Shown here: positions 11,343 through 21,411 of the stretch, piece by piece | How positions within the stretch are numbered: position 1 is the stretch's first letter | Layout: each line of letters opens with the position of its first letter | Assembly: GCA_026419775.2 (NCBI GenBank) | Contig: JAOPGA020000585.1 | Span: 1 to 64,000 of the forward strand | Direction: 5' to 3' | Source: Acrasis kona | Lineage: Eukaryota; Heterolobosea; Eutetramitea; Acrasida; Acrasidae | DNA: 64,000 nucleotides | Translations under genes and position numbers: made by a program | Notes under the pieces: model-generated | The model's input: only the letters and a program-made list of their open reading frames with translations | The model's database searches: none | Told to the model about the DNA's origin: nothing

Positions 11343-12683
11343 CTATATTGTTGGATTTACTGATCTCGCTATGTATAAGAAAATTGTGCACATAACTGGG
11401 GCAGTGAACGGGAAAACTGAATACATGAACAATAAAATCTCTCCAACTTGATCTTCACCAATATTTCCATTAAGAATTGTTATGTTGCTCATGCTCATTG
11501 CAGTAGGTGCGCATGATTGGACAAGAAGCATAATAACCATAATAGAGTCTGCACCATCAATCAAATTAGTTGCTATTCCAGCATAAATTAGGCCAATACA
11601 AATAGCAGGCATAACTACAAGTTTAAAAAGTAGACATATCAACAATGCAAATTTATCATTGTAACGGATCAGTGTTTTGATGAAGTGAAGAGTTTTTTGT
11701 AAAAATCTTTGAACTGATGGCTTTTCATCAAGAGCAGCAGGACTTGATCTATCTTTTCGGAGTGTGGAATACAGACTAGCACCAAGAATAATCATTTGGA
11801 TGGGAAAGGCGGCATTACCGAACAATTTACACACATGAGAAAGAGACGAAACTAGAGGTGGAGGATTGGTGATGAAGAAATTCTTCAAAGGTGCCACGCA
11901 ACCAATAACTATTCCAATAATCATTGTAATAAACTGTGGATTTCCCATGGACTTGATAGCATTAAGAAGTCCATTTCCAACAAGGGAAGCAGTGGCTTTC
12001 ATTCTTCCCAATACAGATGTATCTAATTGCTTTGTTTTTAGCTTTTCAGCATCTGCAATAACTGTAATGTCATCAACTTCAACAGGGTCCTTTGACAATT
12101 GTGGCTCCACTGTAATTTCTTGTAGTGGTGTTGTAGAACGGTCTCTTTCCTCCTTCAAACTTCTAAATGTTCCCATTGCATGTGTCCACATGAAGATGTT
12201 GTTTGGAATGTTAAAAATGAGTATATACGCAAATGCAATAGAAACAGAAGTTTCTGCATCCGGAAACATTTTGGAGTCAGAAAGTATCAATCCAGATATC
12301 AAAACAAATGGCACTGTACCACCGTTTTGATACGTCCCACACATTTGCAATGCTGCTGAATGTGCATTTGATGGCAGTCTACCACCCCATATTTTTCTGA
12401 TGAACAGTAGCCTTGTGATGACTGCTCCAATAATCAAATATACCAAACTATATAACGAACAAACCCACACTGTGCGCATCATCTCCCATGATGTACCATA
12501 TGAGAGTTGATATAAATTCATACAAGGTAATAATACGTAGTATACCAATCTTGCATTTCCTGTAGACATTGCTGGGTTCATAATTCCGTAGTGTGCAAGA
12601 GCAGAGCCCACCAGCACCTCAAAAACTACTTCTAGAGTAGCAGAAGAGGATGCCAATACCAAATTACCGACTAGGCTTGCCAT
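11343..12683 (-). CDS. Auxin-efflux-carrier (AEC/PILS-like) family membrane transporter
   Basis: A 446-residue intronless protein with about ten hydrophobic segments in two blocks of five. A central hydrophilic loop (about residues 175-235) is rich in acidic and basic residues. The N-terminal bundle begins VLVGSALAHYGIMNP and the loop is preceded by LIFNIPNNIFMW. The second bundle contains QMIILGASLY and ends LLVQSCAPTAMSMSNI. This layout is typical of the AEC family (PF03547), which in plants includes PIN and PILS carriers and in other eukaryotes moves organic anions. The substrate here is unknown. It stops at TAG; there is a TAA five codons later in the +1 frame. Confidence 0.8.
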   Translation of the reverse strand: MASLVGNLVLASSSATLEVVFEVLVGSALAHYGIMNPAMSTGNARLVYYVLLPCMNLYQLSYGTSWEMMRTVWVCSLYSLVYLIIGAVITRLLFIRKIWGGRLPSNAHSAALQMCGTYQNGGTVPFVLISGLILSDSKMFPDAETSVSIAFAYILIFNIPNNIFMWTHAMGTFRSLKEERDRSTTPLQEITVEPQLSKDPVEVDDITVIADAEKLKTKQLDTSVLGRMKATASLVGNGLLNAIKSMGNPQFITMIIGIVIGCVAPLKNFFITNPPPLVSSLSHVCKLFGNAAFPIQMIILGASLYSTLRKDRSSPAALDEKPSVQRFLQKTLHFIKTLIRYNDKFALLICLLFKLVVMPAICIGLIYAGIATNLIDGADSIMVIMLLVQSCAPTAMSMSNITILNGNIGEDQVGEILLFMYSVFPFTAPVMCTIFLYIARSVNPTI

Positions 12684-13138
12684 CTTTTGTTTTTATTCTA
12701 ACGGGAGGTCACTCATTTTTACACAAAATATTTCGGGTCGGAGAAGTTTTGCCGAGAATTTTCAGTTCTCCCGCAGCACTAAAAAATTCAATAATGCCTC
12801 GGTTAGAGGTTTTCATTCAAATAAACCTTTGGTCAATACCTTTTATTTAACGACTTATTAAATGAGTGCACTTTGTTATCGGTCTGCACTACTGAACACA
12901 GATATACAAGGCTTGAAACGCTTGGATTATACAACAAATTGCTTCGCTGCTTAACTTTAAAAGGGAAACTGGTGTCAACCCACCTGAAATGAATATGTAT
13001 GTCTGAAAATGTGCACTGATGCAAGAGATTAGAGATTTCATTTTGATTAGCAATAACACTGATCTATTTTAGTCCTCTCATTACAAACAAAATAAAGTAA
13101 ACTTTAGAATCGTTTATTGTCTCTCGATAATGTCACAT
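12684..13138. other. Intergenic, no gene seen
   Basis: About 455 bases between the start of the AEC transporter and the 3' end of the RRM gene. A 63-codon minus frame at 12833-13024 lacks protein character. Confidence 0.45.
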
Positions 13139-14122
13139 TTAGTTTCTTGAAGATGCTTTATCAAATTCAATACGAATTCCATGATCTCTGGGATCGATAC
13201 GGAAACCTTGAAGTTGGTTCATGGCGACTACCGCATCTTGTACATCATGGAAATCAGCAAAGCAGATTGTTTTGCCGGTTGAGCGAATAACGCGTAATCC
13301 CTTAAATCCATAAGAACCAGGGGTCAAGCGGAACATGATGTTCAGTTCCTTTCACATTTTTTAAAAAAATAATAATAACCGTTTTACATACTCTTTCTGT
13401 TACATTTTCTGGAAGGTCTGAGACGTACAATGTCGGCTTTTGGTCATGTCTATGATAATGTGGCAAGGGATAAGGGGATCTATAGTAATCATAAGAAGGC
13501 GACTTGCGGCTGCTGCGTCGTCTTGGACTTCTAGAGCGCCTCCTTCTGCGCTCTGCTCCCCTAGTGTCCTAAAGATGGGTAGAAGAAGTTTATAAAAAAC
13601 AAAAAACATACAGCATCAAAGTCAATGTCGATAGGACGGTCATTGCTTCTAAACTTATAACCCTGATATTTATCTCTAGCTTTTGAGGCAAGCTCTTCGT
13701 TCTTGTATTCTACAAAGAACAAGTGTCTCACCTTGTAATTTACTTATTTAGACTGTTCTTCTTCTAATTTTTCACTAGATTACCTTCCTGACTTCTACAA
13801 ATCCTTCTGTTCTTGAGAAGAGTTGGTCCACATCCTTTTCAGGGACCGTTTTTGGAATACTCTTCACGAATAAAACATGGCTTTTGGAAGGTCTCTTCCT
13901 GGGGGATCTGCTTCTGCTGCGAGGATTGCTTAAGGACCTAGATCTACTACGTCTACGTGGGCTGCGAGGGCTGCGACTTCGGCTTCTAGAAATAGACCTC
14001 GAGCGGCGTCGCACAGGACTTCTACTTGGTTCCCTATTGCTTGGACGAGAACTTTCCTTAGTATCCTGTGGTTTAGGTGAAGTCTCCCTGGGCGTCCTTT
14101 GTGGGCTTGCTTCCCCTTCCAT
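13139..14122 (-). CDS. SR-like RNA-binding protein with two RRMs
   Basis: Exons 14122-13784, 13731-13612, 13568-13392 and 13348-13139 give 281 residues; introns are 52, 43 and 43 nt. It opens with a long Arg/Ser region (SRSRSRSPRSPRRRSRSRSL), then RRM1 with RNP2 HVLFVKSIPKTV and, after the first intron, RNP1-like VRHLFFVEYKN. A second short RS patch (ERRRRRSRSPRRRSSRKS) leads to RRM2 (TLYVSDLPENV, then MFRLTPGSYGFKGLRVI and FADFHDVQDAVVAMNQLQGF). RRM2 resembles the RBPMS/couch-potato type. A role in pre-mRNA splicing or mRNP assembly is expected from RS plus RRM composition, but no specific orthologue is claimed. Stop TAA. Confidence 0.85.
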
Positions 14123-14464
14123 TTCCAAACTTTTCAAAAGTCAACCAAGGATAAGGAGATCATGTTGACAATCATGTACAACATACCCAAACATTCAATT
14201 TATATTACAAATAATACGTTAAAGTAGACTTTCAAAGTCACTATGCAGAGGTTAAGAGCCAATCAAGATTTGTTGATAAAACTCTGTTTAAACTATGATT
14301 TTGGATTAAGATGATTTAAGTGAATACTGTATGCAACAAAAACAATAAAGCGTTATTTAAAAGGTTTTCCAAAAAACTTTTATTGTTAATGTTCGAAATG
14401 GTATTGTCCTGAGAATGTAATGTGCAGGCTTTGCAGTACCTCAATTGAATTCGAAATGCAAGCT
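14123..14464. other. Intergenic, no gene seen
   Basis: About 340 bases, AT-rich, holding the upstream side of the RRM gene and the 3' side of the next minus-strand gene. Nothing else recognised. Confidence 0.45.
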
Positions 14465-14887
14465 TCAGCTATCACTATGACACCATGTATTATTACAATA
14501 TATGTATACTGTCGATCCTGGGTGTAGCAGGAGTAGCTCTGTCATTGTGGTGTTTGGTGGAGAAATGGGTGTTGCAGGAGAATTAACTCTCGCTAGTTTG
14601 GGTACTGTCCGAAGTATTTTAGCGGACCTCTCCTTCACACGAATTATTTTCCTGTTCATTGCTCTTTTTTGATTTTCAGTCAGTACTCTGTCGGGCTCTT
14701 TATACTCCTCTGTAGGAGAGTCATCTATTGGACTATCAACATGAATTGATTCCCTCTCGCTCGTGTTTTCAAGTATGTTTTTGAGTTCGTCCACCTTAGA
14801 AGAAGCTGTCTTTACTCTACTCTCAAAGTCACCCAGCATCTTCATGATGGCCTCATAGTTTCCTATAAGCTCAGAGTTATCTGACAT
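14465..14887 (-). CDS. Small hypothetical protein with coiled-coil start
   Basis: 140 residues. The first 45 residues form a likely amphipathic helix (NYEAIMKMLGDFESRVKTAS onward). Then come an acidic, Ser/Pro-rich linker and a basic patch around NQKRAMNRKIIRVKERSAK. No family recognised. A TTTCAG acceptor-like site lies just upstream of the ATG, so a 5' exon is possible but I could not place a matching donor. Stop TGA. Confidence 0.55.
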   Translation of the reverse strand: MSDNSELIGNYEAIMKMLGDFESRVKTASSKVDELKNILENTSERESIHVDSPIDDSPTEEYKEPDRVLTENQKRAMNRKIIRVKERSAKILRTVPKLARVNSPATPISPPNTTMTELLLLHPGSTVYIYCNNTWCHSDS

Positions 14888-15837
14888 GTTGCAGATGTAC
14901 TGTAGCTCCTGAAATGCAAATTCAAAGTTGAGTACGATACATATTTAAGGATATACGGAATTTTTTTACAGTCAAGGGAGTTGTAATGAGTGTTGCAATT
15001 ACAGTTCATGCCCGCAGGGCCACAATTCAATTTAACTTGAACGTAAGGATAGTGGTGCAAGGATGCGTAAAGCGTTCATTGTTGCGAATTAACACATTCG
15101 AGCCAGATGGTGTGGTTGATAATAAACATTCGAAAGAGAGTCAAACATCTTACTTGTAGTCAATAATTGTTTTTAATGTATTTTGTATATTGGATAAAGT
15201 ATTGGTTTTGTGCCTACATTGGAGGATATCTTCGATGTCATGTACTTTCTTTTCGAAGAACGCTTTTCCAAAAGCACCGCTGCATGTATGATGGATCGTC
15301 TTCTTTTATCTCGTGAACATCTTTAACCTGAAATTTACTCATTCTCCGAGTCTTTTGATTATCTCCCAAAGGACACTGGATTGTGTTGCTATGCTTGTTC
15401 ATTTTTTTGATTTTGGATATCTATTACCGCCCGCAACCAACAGATTAATATACGTTGTTCGAAAGAACATTTCTAATTTTATCCTGTCAATCGATGTTGT
15501 ACTTCCCATACCCATAAAATCATGTCTTTTCCAAGAGGCGGGCGATATCGGAAGAAATCTTTAACGAAAAGGAAGGAGATCAAGACGACAGTTTAAACCC
15601 ACGCTCGTGAGCAGTGCAGGATACTATCTATATTGAGGAACGCGACTGTATAACATAACTTCCTTCCAGACGGCCTTAAGGCCGCAAAGGTTTTCTAGTA
15701 TTTATTCATGATTCGAGTTCATTTAGTTGCTCAAAATGACGTTACATTGTGTTTTAGATGTGAACTCTCGTTTGGATGTCAGAAAAGTCTCTTTTGATTA
15801 TAATTACATATAATTAAAAAAAAACTATTATTGTAAT
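14888..15837. other. Gene-poor stretch before the tRNA genes
   Basis: About 950 bases. An 83-codon plus-strand frame at 15313-15564 and a 65-codon minus-strand frame at 14863-15060 do not look like protein. No repeat or structured RNA recognised up to the tRNA at 15838. Confidence 0.45.
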
Positions 15838-15920
15838 GCGTTAATGGTATAGTGGTACTCCTCACTAAAGAATGCTAGCCTTCCAAGCTCGCGACACGGG
15901 TTCGATTCCCGTTTAACGCA
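15838..15920 (+). tRNA. tRNA-Gly (TCC), with an over-long D-arm region
   Basis: Acceptor stem GCGTTAA (15838-15844) pairs perfectly with TTAACGC (15913-15919), with discriminator A at 15920. The T arm is ACGGG-TTCGATT-CCCGT. The anticodon loop CTTCCAA gives TCC, reading GGA. A T-rich Pol III terminator follows. The segment between acceptor and anticodon loop is 35 nt where 24 is normal, giving 83 nt overall. The surplus looks like about 11 nt after GTATAGTGGTA. The anticodon stem has one T-C mismatch. It is either an unusually placed intron or a damaged copy. Confidence 0.8.
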
Positions 15921-16299
15921 AACTTTTATTTACCCTTTTTTTTTGTTCTTTAGTGTCCTTAGATATCCCTTATGACCGTTATCACAACATGAAAGTTGCC
16001 ACAGGTTATATATTATTCAAATGAACTGTAAAATGTGGGTATATACCCTAGACAGCTTATTCTCATGTTTGATTAATACTTGTTAGACTTGATTAAAAAA
16101 AGGAACTTTTGGCCAAGTTAGATGAGTTGAAGGACGAGATAAAGAGTGTAAGCGAATTGTCTTCACAAGTTTCCTCTAATAATTGAAAGATTAGAGAATA
16201 GGTGTATTCATTAAATTCCTTAACACAAACTGCTGCAAAGAGATAAGAACGAAAAAAAGTCAAGTTAATCTAGTTCATATAAATATTAGTAATTGCAAT
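15921..16299. other. Spacer between two tRNA genes
   Basis: About 380 bases, AT-rich. It begins with a T-run that should end Pol III transcription of the tRNA-Gly gene. No gene seen. Confidence 0.5.
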
Positions 16300-16372
16300 G
16301 GCTGCTTAACTCAGTCGGCAGAGTGCCATCCTAGTAAGATGGAAGTCAGGAGTTCGATTCTCCTAGTAGCCT
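16300..16372 (+). tRNA. tRNA-Thr (AGT)
   Basis: A standard 73-nt cloverleaf. Acceptor GGCTGCT pairs with AGTAGCC (one G-T pair), discriminator T. The anticodon stem CCATC/GATGG encloses loop CTAGTAA, anticodon AGT (A34 normally edited to inosine), reading ACN threonine codons. The T arm AGGAG-TTCGATT-CTCCT is perfect. No intron. A T-run follows directly. Confidence 0.93.
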
Positions 16373-16401
16373 ATTTTTATGATATTGAATTTGAATAGTT
16401 T

Positions 16402-17939
16402 TTATTTATTTTCAGCAACAGATGATCCCTTTGTGACCTGCTCCTGTAGTGTTTGTCCGAGCAGCCCTTGTTCAGCAAGGAATCCAATACTGTTACCAAT
16501 ACCAAAGTCTCTTGAGAATGTATCCACTACAATGTTAGAAATTGAATAACAATGTCACTTACCACTCTCTCCACACAATCTAAATAGGAATTGGTTTAAA
16601 ATGTTTCTGAGCTCTGAATGGGTGACGTTCATGTATTTGATTAGGACAGCTTTTGCCAAGTTGGTATCAATGTCGAACGCTTCCAAGTTTTCCTTTTCGG
16701 TCCTTTGTACTTCACCGTTAAAATACTTTAATGTCATCAAAATGCTCTCTGGAACCACAACTCTAAAAGGTGTTAGTGGAGGTTTTAATCTTTGTAACCT
16801 ACTCTTTTGTCCAATTTATATTCAAAACAATCCAATCATAGAGTACATCCCTAAGTGGGATTGATTCTTTTATTGAAGAATGTAAACCAAATAACACTGG
16901 AACAATAAAGTCGGAATAGCTTTCTGGGTCCTGCAGTTTATATATGATTTGTTGGATGATTGCGAACAGGACATCTTTATCAATTGCCACTTCTTGATCT
17001 TGGGGACTGTCTTGTTGGACTGACAAAAGATTGATATTGAACTTGGTTGGCGCACACATCATCGTTTGGAGAGCATACTTTCCTAACGAATCAAAGCAAT
17101 CCTTATTTTCGTTGCAATACAAAATGAGTTGCTTGACGAACTGACCCAATCTAAAATGTGTTATTATACAGTTTGTTGAATATAAAGAATTACTGTTGTG
17201 TGTAGATGGTCATCAAGAGGTCATTATTTCCCTCGTTGTGTATTGACACGTTGTAAATGAACTTGAAGGTATCACTCAAAAACAATGACAGAGATGAACT
17301 GAGTTCCATTTGATTAAACGCGGTATGCGCAGCAGAACAGATATCTTGGATGAGAGACCTTTGGTCGATCGCTACCTTATTAGCATCATTAGAATTGATT
17401 GTGCAATAGAATAAAAGACGACACAACAAGAAGGATGTACTTGAGATTTCTTTAACAAAAAAGTCTGCATATTTTTGGTCTACTAATTGGTTAAGCTTTC
17501 CCGATTGAACTAAAAAGGAGGCAAGAGAATTATTTTGATGAGAGGTGTTGACAAGACATTTTGTACCCTCGATTATAACTGCATCACTTTTGTTCTGATT
17601 CATGTTCTGTACTACAAAGTCTACAAACTCCTCTGATACAAACTTATTTGTTGATGCCTTTTCTCGAAGTAACAATCTTATTACTCCAAAAGTTTCTCCG
17701 AGTAGGTCTGTATTGAGATTGGCAGAATTGTCCTTAATGACACGCTCCCAAATCTGATCCATAAAATTTTTTTTTGCTTCTTGGTTCTTGAAGGGTTGTT
17801 CGTCTCCTACGAATTCAAAAGCTGTTTGGTAATTCAAATTAAATTCCCTCAGACAATTTAACCATGTCTGCTCATCATAAGTTGCCGACACACCATCATT
17901 GCAGTCTTCCACTATTTTCATTTTCCCGACTTTTGACAT
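16402..17939 (-). CDS. RIC8: RIC8/synembryn, G-alpha chaperone and exchange factor
   Basis: Exons 17939-17194, 17150-16847, 16803-16563 and 16526-16402 give 471 residues. The protein is an armadillo-type helical repeat. Family features in order are VIIEGTKCLVNTS (as RIC8 VLESLKCLCNL), SSTSFLLCRLLFYCTI, SIPLRD, and the C-terminal block LRNILNQFLFRLCGES followed by FGIGNSIGFLAEQGLLG (human EFLFVLCSES...GYGNAAGLLAARGL). RIC8 folds and activates heterotrimeric G-alpha subunits. The third exon joins through a 43-nt intron with donor GTACTC. Without it an in-frame TAG at 16799-16801 would stop translation. The long acidic tail of animal RIC8 is absent. Stop TAA. Confidence 0.82.
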
Positions 17940-18166
17940 TCAATCACAATTATTACAAAACAACGACGTCAACACCTTCCATCCACAAGTATTTGCAACA
18001 ACCTCAAAGATACGTATGAGAGGAGAAAGACAGCATAGGAAAGAAACAAATAATTAATAATTACAATATATTAATCTAATACAGACCATCATGATTTCGA
18101 CAGGTGAGGAACTCAGACCACATGATTGGAGCCTTCTCTATACATTATTAAACATTTGTGAGGACT

Positions 18167-20713
18167 TCATTCTTTTATCATTTTGAATGAAAAAGATGTT
18201 GGAGAGAATACGGACTTCATGATGGACCTTTCCCCTGTTTCCTTAATTTTCAAGAATCGGCTTGACAAGAATTGTGCGACGGTATCGTCAGGGTTCTGTT
18301 CCAAATATTTACTTAATGTTTTCATAGCCTCGACTAGGTCATAACGTTTGTATTCTTCAAATGCTTTCAAAATCAGGTCAAACCGTTTTCCTTTATTCTC
18401 GTTCCTCTAATTCATACCTATTCACAATGTTAATTATTTTGTTCGAAATGTGTAAAACTTACATCCAATTCATGGTCTTCTCCTCCTATTTCTGAAGTCA
18501 ATTCGTATACTTGGTCATCAACTTCCTTTGAGACTATAATGTCATCTAATGGCCTTGTTACGAATCCATTTCGGTTAGAATGTTGAACACCATGATTGAT
18601 TAGGATTGTTGTACCCCATACACTGTTGAGTCTTTCAATGGCTTTGGCTGTAATTTCTGTTCCTCCAAAGACCACAAATTTGCGTTTGTTTGATGTGCCA
18701 ATGTTACCTATTATTGCACTTCCGGACGCTATACCTATTGAGAGGCTAATGCTTGGTAAATCTCTTGATAACAGGTACTCGTTGACTTGGTCAACTTGTC
18801 TACTAATAGATAGGGCGGCCTGACAAGCCAACTTGCTATGGTATTTTGTTTTGATTGATTGTGTTCCAATGTAACACAAATAAGTTGGAATAAAAGTCAT
18901 GTAAATCTCCCTTGTATCGATTGGCGGCGTGGATGATATGCTTGGTGAGCATTGTGTGGGCACTTATAAATTGTTGTGACGATGCACTTATAATTTCGTT
19001 GATATTCATCACGCGCACGTACATAATCGTTACGTTGCTAAAATCTAATCCCAACGAAAAGCGGACGTCAGACCTGCTTGTGCTTCCATTTTCACTACTG
19101 CGCATTGAATATTTCCTTAAACCGCTGCTGCTATTAGAGAAAAGTGAGCTTTTAGAATAGTTGTGCTTATCAAGTGCGCTTCCTCCTCCAACAATGGTTG
19201 ACCTTTTACTTTCCATCTCTTGTGAGGATACTTGTAAATGACTTGGCAGATATTTTTTAAACTCTTTCAATTTCCTCACCATCAAATAAAAACTGGATTG
19301 CATAAACCTAACTTCTGTGTATCTAGAGTATGTCTCGTTGCGTATGATTGAATCAAGATCCATGTCTTCAACTTGTGCCATTTGGTCACTGAGTTGGAGC
19401 AGAGGTTTTAAAAGATAACTTCCGTACCAATAGGAACAAAACATCAGCACCGGAAGATAAACGAACGAAATGCTACTCATCACTGCCATCCATATTACAT
19501 AAAAGCTTACATATGTCATGACTGGTCTTGTGTAAACAACCGTCCAATTGATTCCATTCTCGTCAAAGATGCTTGTAAAAGATATTTGAAGGTAACCAAG
19601 ATCTTGCGAGTACACCCTAGCAAATGACTGTTCTTCCGTAGCTTTTAGAGTAGTTTCATATGATCCTTTTATAAGTTTATTGTCAGAATCAGAAACAAGA
19701 ACAACCTGAGAATTAATCCCATCGATCGTTCGGAACACCGGAATTGCAGGGTCAGTAGCAGAGAGAAGGGTTAATTGGTTTCTCGAATAAATATAAGTCA
19801 ATGAATCAGACGTTGTAATATTCCTCAATAAATTTGACAAAGCATTCATATTCATTGAATACTTGAGTACAGTACTTGGTGTGGTTGCTGAAGCAACATA
19901 AATTGGTTTCACAAGTTGCTTGTTTATAGAGCATGACTTGTTACATGGATTTACAATAAACGCGCTAGTCCATACCGCTGATTGTACGCCAGTACTAACA
20001 ATATCGCTGTAGTTCTTTGAATACGGTAGCCTACGCGCAACCAACGTTACTGGTTTACCTTCGGAGTCTATTGAAAAATAAGATATATAAGACTTTGGAG
20101 TGCCCTCATAACCGGATAAACCCACAACCCAACTAGCTCTGTTAAAGCTATTGCCGGTGTAAACTATTACATTTCCTTGCGGGTCGTCAAACTCCAATGC
20201 CCAGTTTTGAGGTGTTATATAAGGGCTCGTTGATGCAAATGTCCGATATGCATACGTCCGTATTTCAGTATAGTTTCCCACATTTACAAATCCTGCCTCT
20301 AATATAGCAGAGGAGCCATAAGCAACAGTATCAGGCGTACGTATTTGATTTCTAACGGACTCCGACATGGATACAAACATTGTTCGGTGAGCTTCGTCTG
20401 TTGTTTGCAAAATCGAGTTCAGCAGTAGAGTGAGCGAAGTAATTGTACAAATCAAATAAAACGAAGATATACAAATGGAGTAGAGGGTTACAGAAAACCT
20501 CATCGACTTGACTACCCTCTGAAATGAATTACTGTACGTTTGGTCCACCCACTCCAAATCTACATCAGAGCTGTCCGTCTCTAGCTCAATGTCCATTTCA
20601 CGGTTAGCGCGCATAGTATTTTGTCTTGTGAGTTTATCTTTTGTGGTGGCTTCTTCTTGTTCAGAGGATGCAGTCTTCTCCTCATCGACAGGTAACACAG
20701 TCTGCTTCCACAT
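18167..20713 (-). CDS. Membrane receptor-type class III cyclase, catalytically degenerate, frame-broken
   Basis: N-terminal cytoplasmic region, a membrane helix (SICISSFYLICTITSLTLLL), a large extracytoplasmic sensor-like domain, a second helix (SFYVIWMAVMSSISFVYLPV), a HAMP-like linker, then a class III cyclase domain and a C-terminal TPR-like helix pair. The cyclase fold is recognised by LHWN, HSKLACQAALSI, SLSIGIASGSAIIGNIG and KRKFVVFGGTEITAKAIERL. Both metal aspartates appear lost: MYVRVMNI replaces the FADI motif and FYSN replaces FxGD. The N-terminal part and the C-terminal half of the domain are in different frames around 18836-18860, with a TAG at 18836-18838. A 56-nt intron (18407-18462) joins the tail. 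ATG at 20713 is the first in frame; an upstream exon is possible. Confidence 0.72.
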
Positions 20714-21410
20714 ACCCACTCTCACCAATTGCAGATTTTTAGCACTTTTGGACAATAGAACTGATTTCCATCATGCATACTTCCCGCCATCGGGGCGGAT
20801 TCATTCATAAACATAACTTCATCGCCAAATAAATCCTTACAGTACTTTTCAGGAATCCTTCTCCCACCACACATCAACAACAACTCGATCACCACCACCT
20901 CCACAATGAAGAAAAACTCAAAAAAATAATAAAACATATTTATTAAAACAGTATTATACCTTCTTCAATACACCACTACAACAAACATTAGTAACAAACA
21001 ACAAGAGGGAGAGAGAAAAAGAAAGAGGACATTTGGTTTTAAATAAAATCTTTTGAAGAAAGAGTTTTTTTTTTGTCAACCAATTTTAGTTGGCTAACAA
21101 AAAAAGTGGAGGTTTAAAAAAAGGGGGATATTGGAATTTGATCCTGTAAAACAATCGGATCAAATATAAAAACAAAAGATTGTTGTTGATATACATGTGG
21201 TGGTAGTAGTAGTAGTAGTGGTGGTAGTAGTTGGTGGTAATGTACACACACACATCTCTAAAAAAAGCAACGACTGACTATTTATATCAATCGCAGCACA
21301 TTCAACAAAAGTGTCGACGAGATGGCAGTGTTGTAGTAGTTGGTGTAGTGGTGGTCGATGATGATGATGATGATGATTGGTTGGTGGTGGTTGGTGATGA
21401 ATGAATGAAT
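20714..21410. other. Low-complexity intergenic region
   Basis: About 700 bases between the cyclase start and the DCP2 stop, both on the minus strand. It is dominated by A/T homopolymers and G-T-rich repeats, and probably includes the long DCP2 3' untranslated region. An open minus frame at 20722-20937 looks like translated repeat. Confidence 0.5.
21196..21238. repeat. GTG/GTA microsatellite
   Basis: An imperfect trinucleotide tract of GTG and GTA units, followed about 10 bases later by a short CA repeat. It lies in the likely 3' flank of DCP2. Confidence 0.8.
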
Positions 21411-21411
21411 T
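21358..21411. repeat. ATG trinucleotide and GAAT tetranucleotide repeats
   Basis: Six perfect ATG units at 21358-21375, a TTGG/GGT-rich stretch, then three GAAT units running into the DCP2 stop codon. Simple repeat with no coding role seen. Confidence 0.8.

Noticed and set aside
16798-16812. A 13-nt GT-AG intron in RIC8
   Set aside because: It restores frame but is far below the 35-nt minimum seen elsewhere; a 43-nt intron nearby does the same.
2233-18838. A general +1 frameshifting mechanism at UAG codons (skip U, read AGN), suggested by breaks in the unknown gene, ECM29, RIC8, the DnaQ-like gene and the cyclase
   Set aside because: RIC8 (43 nt) and the DnaQ-like gene (49 nt) are fully explained by ordinary small introns, and the unknown gene by a 35-nt one. 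The E2 gene ends at a TAG exactly where the family ends, and other genes also stop at TAG, so UAG works as a normal terminator. Only ECM29 and the cyclase remain, too few to claim recoding.
20722-20937. Separate small gene upstream of the cyclase
   Set aside because: The translation is mostly hydrophobic repeat (FYYFFEFFFI) from AT-rich DNA; at most it could hide a first exon.
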